DNA of 64,000 nt. Origin: Bacteroidota bacterium. GTDB taxonomy: Bacteria; Bacteroidota; Bacteroidia; J057; JADKCL01. The stretch spans positions 124,001-188,000 of the forward strand of contig JADKCL010000002.1 of the NCBI GenBank assembly GCA_016718825.1, in the 5' to 3' direction. The position numbers and the translations under genes are program-made. Within the stretch, counting starts at the first letter, position 1. Each line of letters begins with the position of its first letter. Positions 63,427-64,000 of this stretch are shown in pieces. The notes under the pieces were generated by a model. That model was not told the DNA's origin. It made no database searches and worked only from the letters and a program-made list of their open reading frames with translations.

Positions 63427-64000
63427 ATGGCTAGTTCAGAAAACATGGATCCCCTCTACAAGATCATTAAGCAGCTCTCTGAGGAGGAGTTTGATGATAT
63501 CTATCAGAATCTTACCTCTAACAAGGCTGAGAAAAGCGCGCTCTTCCTCAAGACAATTCGGGAAAGCGACAATCCAGTGGAGGATTTTCTGGAGAAACAG
63601 GACATTTCCGCCTCGGCGTTTTATGTTTTGAAATCGCGCCTCAATCAAAAAGTTGAGAGTTTCCTGCTCAATCGACTGGGTGATCCCAAAATGGAGGCCA
63701 TCCACAAGGTCTTCAAGGTCTATGACCTGATGTTCAACAGCCCCCGGGAAATATCGATTACGACACTCAAGCGTCTGGAAAAGACGATGATCGAGATCGA
63801 CAATCCCCTCGTGTTGATGGTGGTTTATCGAGCACTAAAAATGCTCCACAACCACGACGATGAAAATCGCAACGAATACGACAAGCAGTTCAATCAGGCG
63901 GTCGCATTCTATCTGACAACGGAAAAGGCTATCAATGCCGTCATGGCATTTTTCAGGGCCTATGACCGCTGGTATCTCGGACGTCGCAAAACCGACTTTA
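63427..64000 (+). CDS. hypothetical alpha-helical protein, runs off the window
   Basis: Open frame from ATG 63427 to the window end, at least 191 residues and no stop. The start is MASSENMDPLYKIIKQLSEE; the sequence is strongly helical and charged (FDDIYQNLTSNKAEKSALFL, VFKVYDLMFNSPREISITTL), with pairs of helices reminiscent of tetratricopeptide-like repeats. I do not recognise the family. The opposite strand has a shorter open frame that I consider a shadow. Confidence 0.7.
   Translation, partial: MASSENMDPLYKIIKQLSEEEFDDIYQNLTSNKAEKSALFLKTIRESDNPVEDFLEKQDISASAFYVLKSRLNQKVESFLLNRLGDPKMEAIHKVFKVYDLMFNSPREISITTLKRLEKTMIEIDNPLVLMVVYRALKMLHNHDDENRNEYDKQFNQAVAFYLTTEKAINAVMAFFRAYDRWYLGRRKTDF

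Overview
The window is a 64 kb piece of a Bacteroidota chromosome (roughly half G+C), most likely a Saprospiria- or Chitinophagia-like lineage. The evidence is many large secreted proteins ending in type IX secretion (T9SS) C-terminal sorting domains, a DUF5103 T9SS plug lipoprotein, -7 promoter boxes of the Bacteroidota form TAnnTTTG, hardly any Shine-Dalgarno sequences, frequent TTG/GTG starts, and families typical of the phylum (DUF2795, DUF6934-like, PPC, SBBP and SprB repeats). The lineage call rests on recognising these families; no database was searched.

Layout. 0.1-4.3 kb: a nucleotide-activated D,D-heptose operon (hddA, gmhA, hddC, a GT4 glycosyltransferase, gmhB), then a TPMT-like methyltransferase and a DoxX protein. 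5.4-14.2 kb: two divergent SLC45-like sugar transporters, a T9SS-secreted protein with a CBM9-like domain, an unknown protein and a GH13 alpha-amylase carrying a frameshift; this looks like a maltodextrin locus without SusC/SusD. 14.3-24.7 kb: corA, a decayed DUF6934-like gene, tRNA-Arg, a GT-C membrane glycosyltransferase, a small intergenic repeat cluster, a MoxR ATPase, a 3-oxoacid CoA-transferase pair, a lipoprotein, a PduO-type adenosyltransferase, DUF2795, a PPC-like secreted protein and an orphan BlaI regulator. 24.8-34.4 kb: T9SS plug, ABC-F ATPase, CPBP protease, RelA/SpoT, an LRR protein, tRNA-Leu and trigger factor. 34.7-43.6 kb: an SBBP/T9SS cargo protein, two tandem clpP genes plus clpX, a TonB-like protein, folC and an SDR.

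43.7-51.3 kb (minus) is one giant T9SS adhesin-like gene (SBBP, Ig-like, LamG, HYR and SprB repeats, then a sorting domain) broken by many frameshifts. It ends against an abnormal ~250 bp poly-G/poly-C tract (about 51.4-51.64 kb) that is probably a sequencing or assembly artefact, so linkage across that point is uncertain. 51.7-64 kb: prfC, a two-gene AAA-ATPase plus TOPRIM-like pair that resembles a split OLD-type defence module, a PHB-depolymerase-like esterase lacking the usual nucleophile serine, another T9SS cargo, an AidB-like acyl-CoA dehydrogenase, a secreted unknown, an SRPBCC protein, mazG, and the start of an unknown gene running off the window.

The strongest candidate for a less-described system is the ATPase/TOPRIM-like pair at 53.3-55.0 kb. 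Other points of interest are the tandem clpP genes, the esterase and SDR with altered catalytic residues, the 55-bp tandem repeat with flanking palindromes, the perfect 13-bp inverted repeat between rsh and the LRR gene, and heptameric repeats ending just before start codons.
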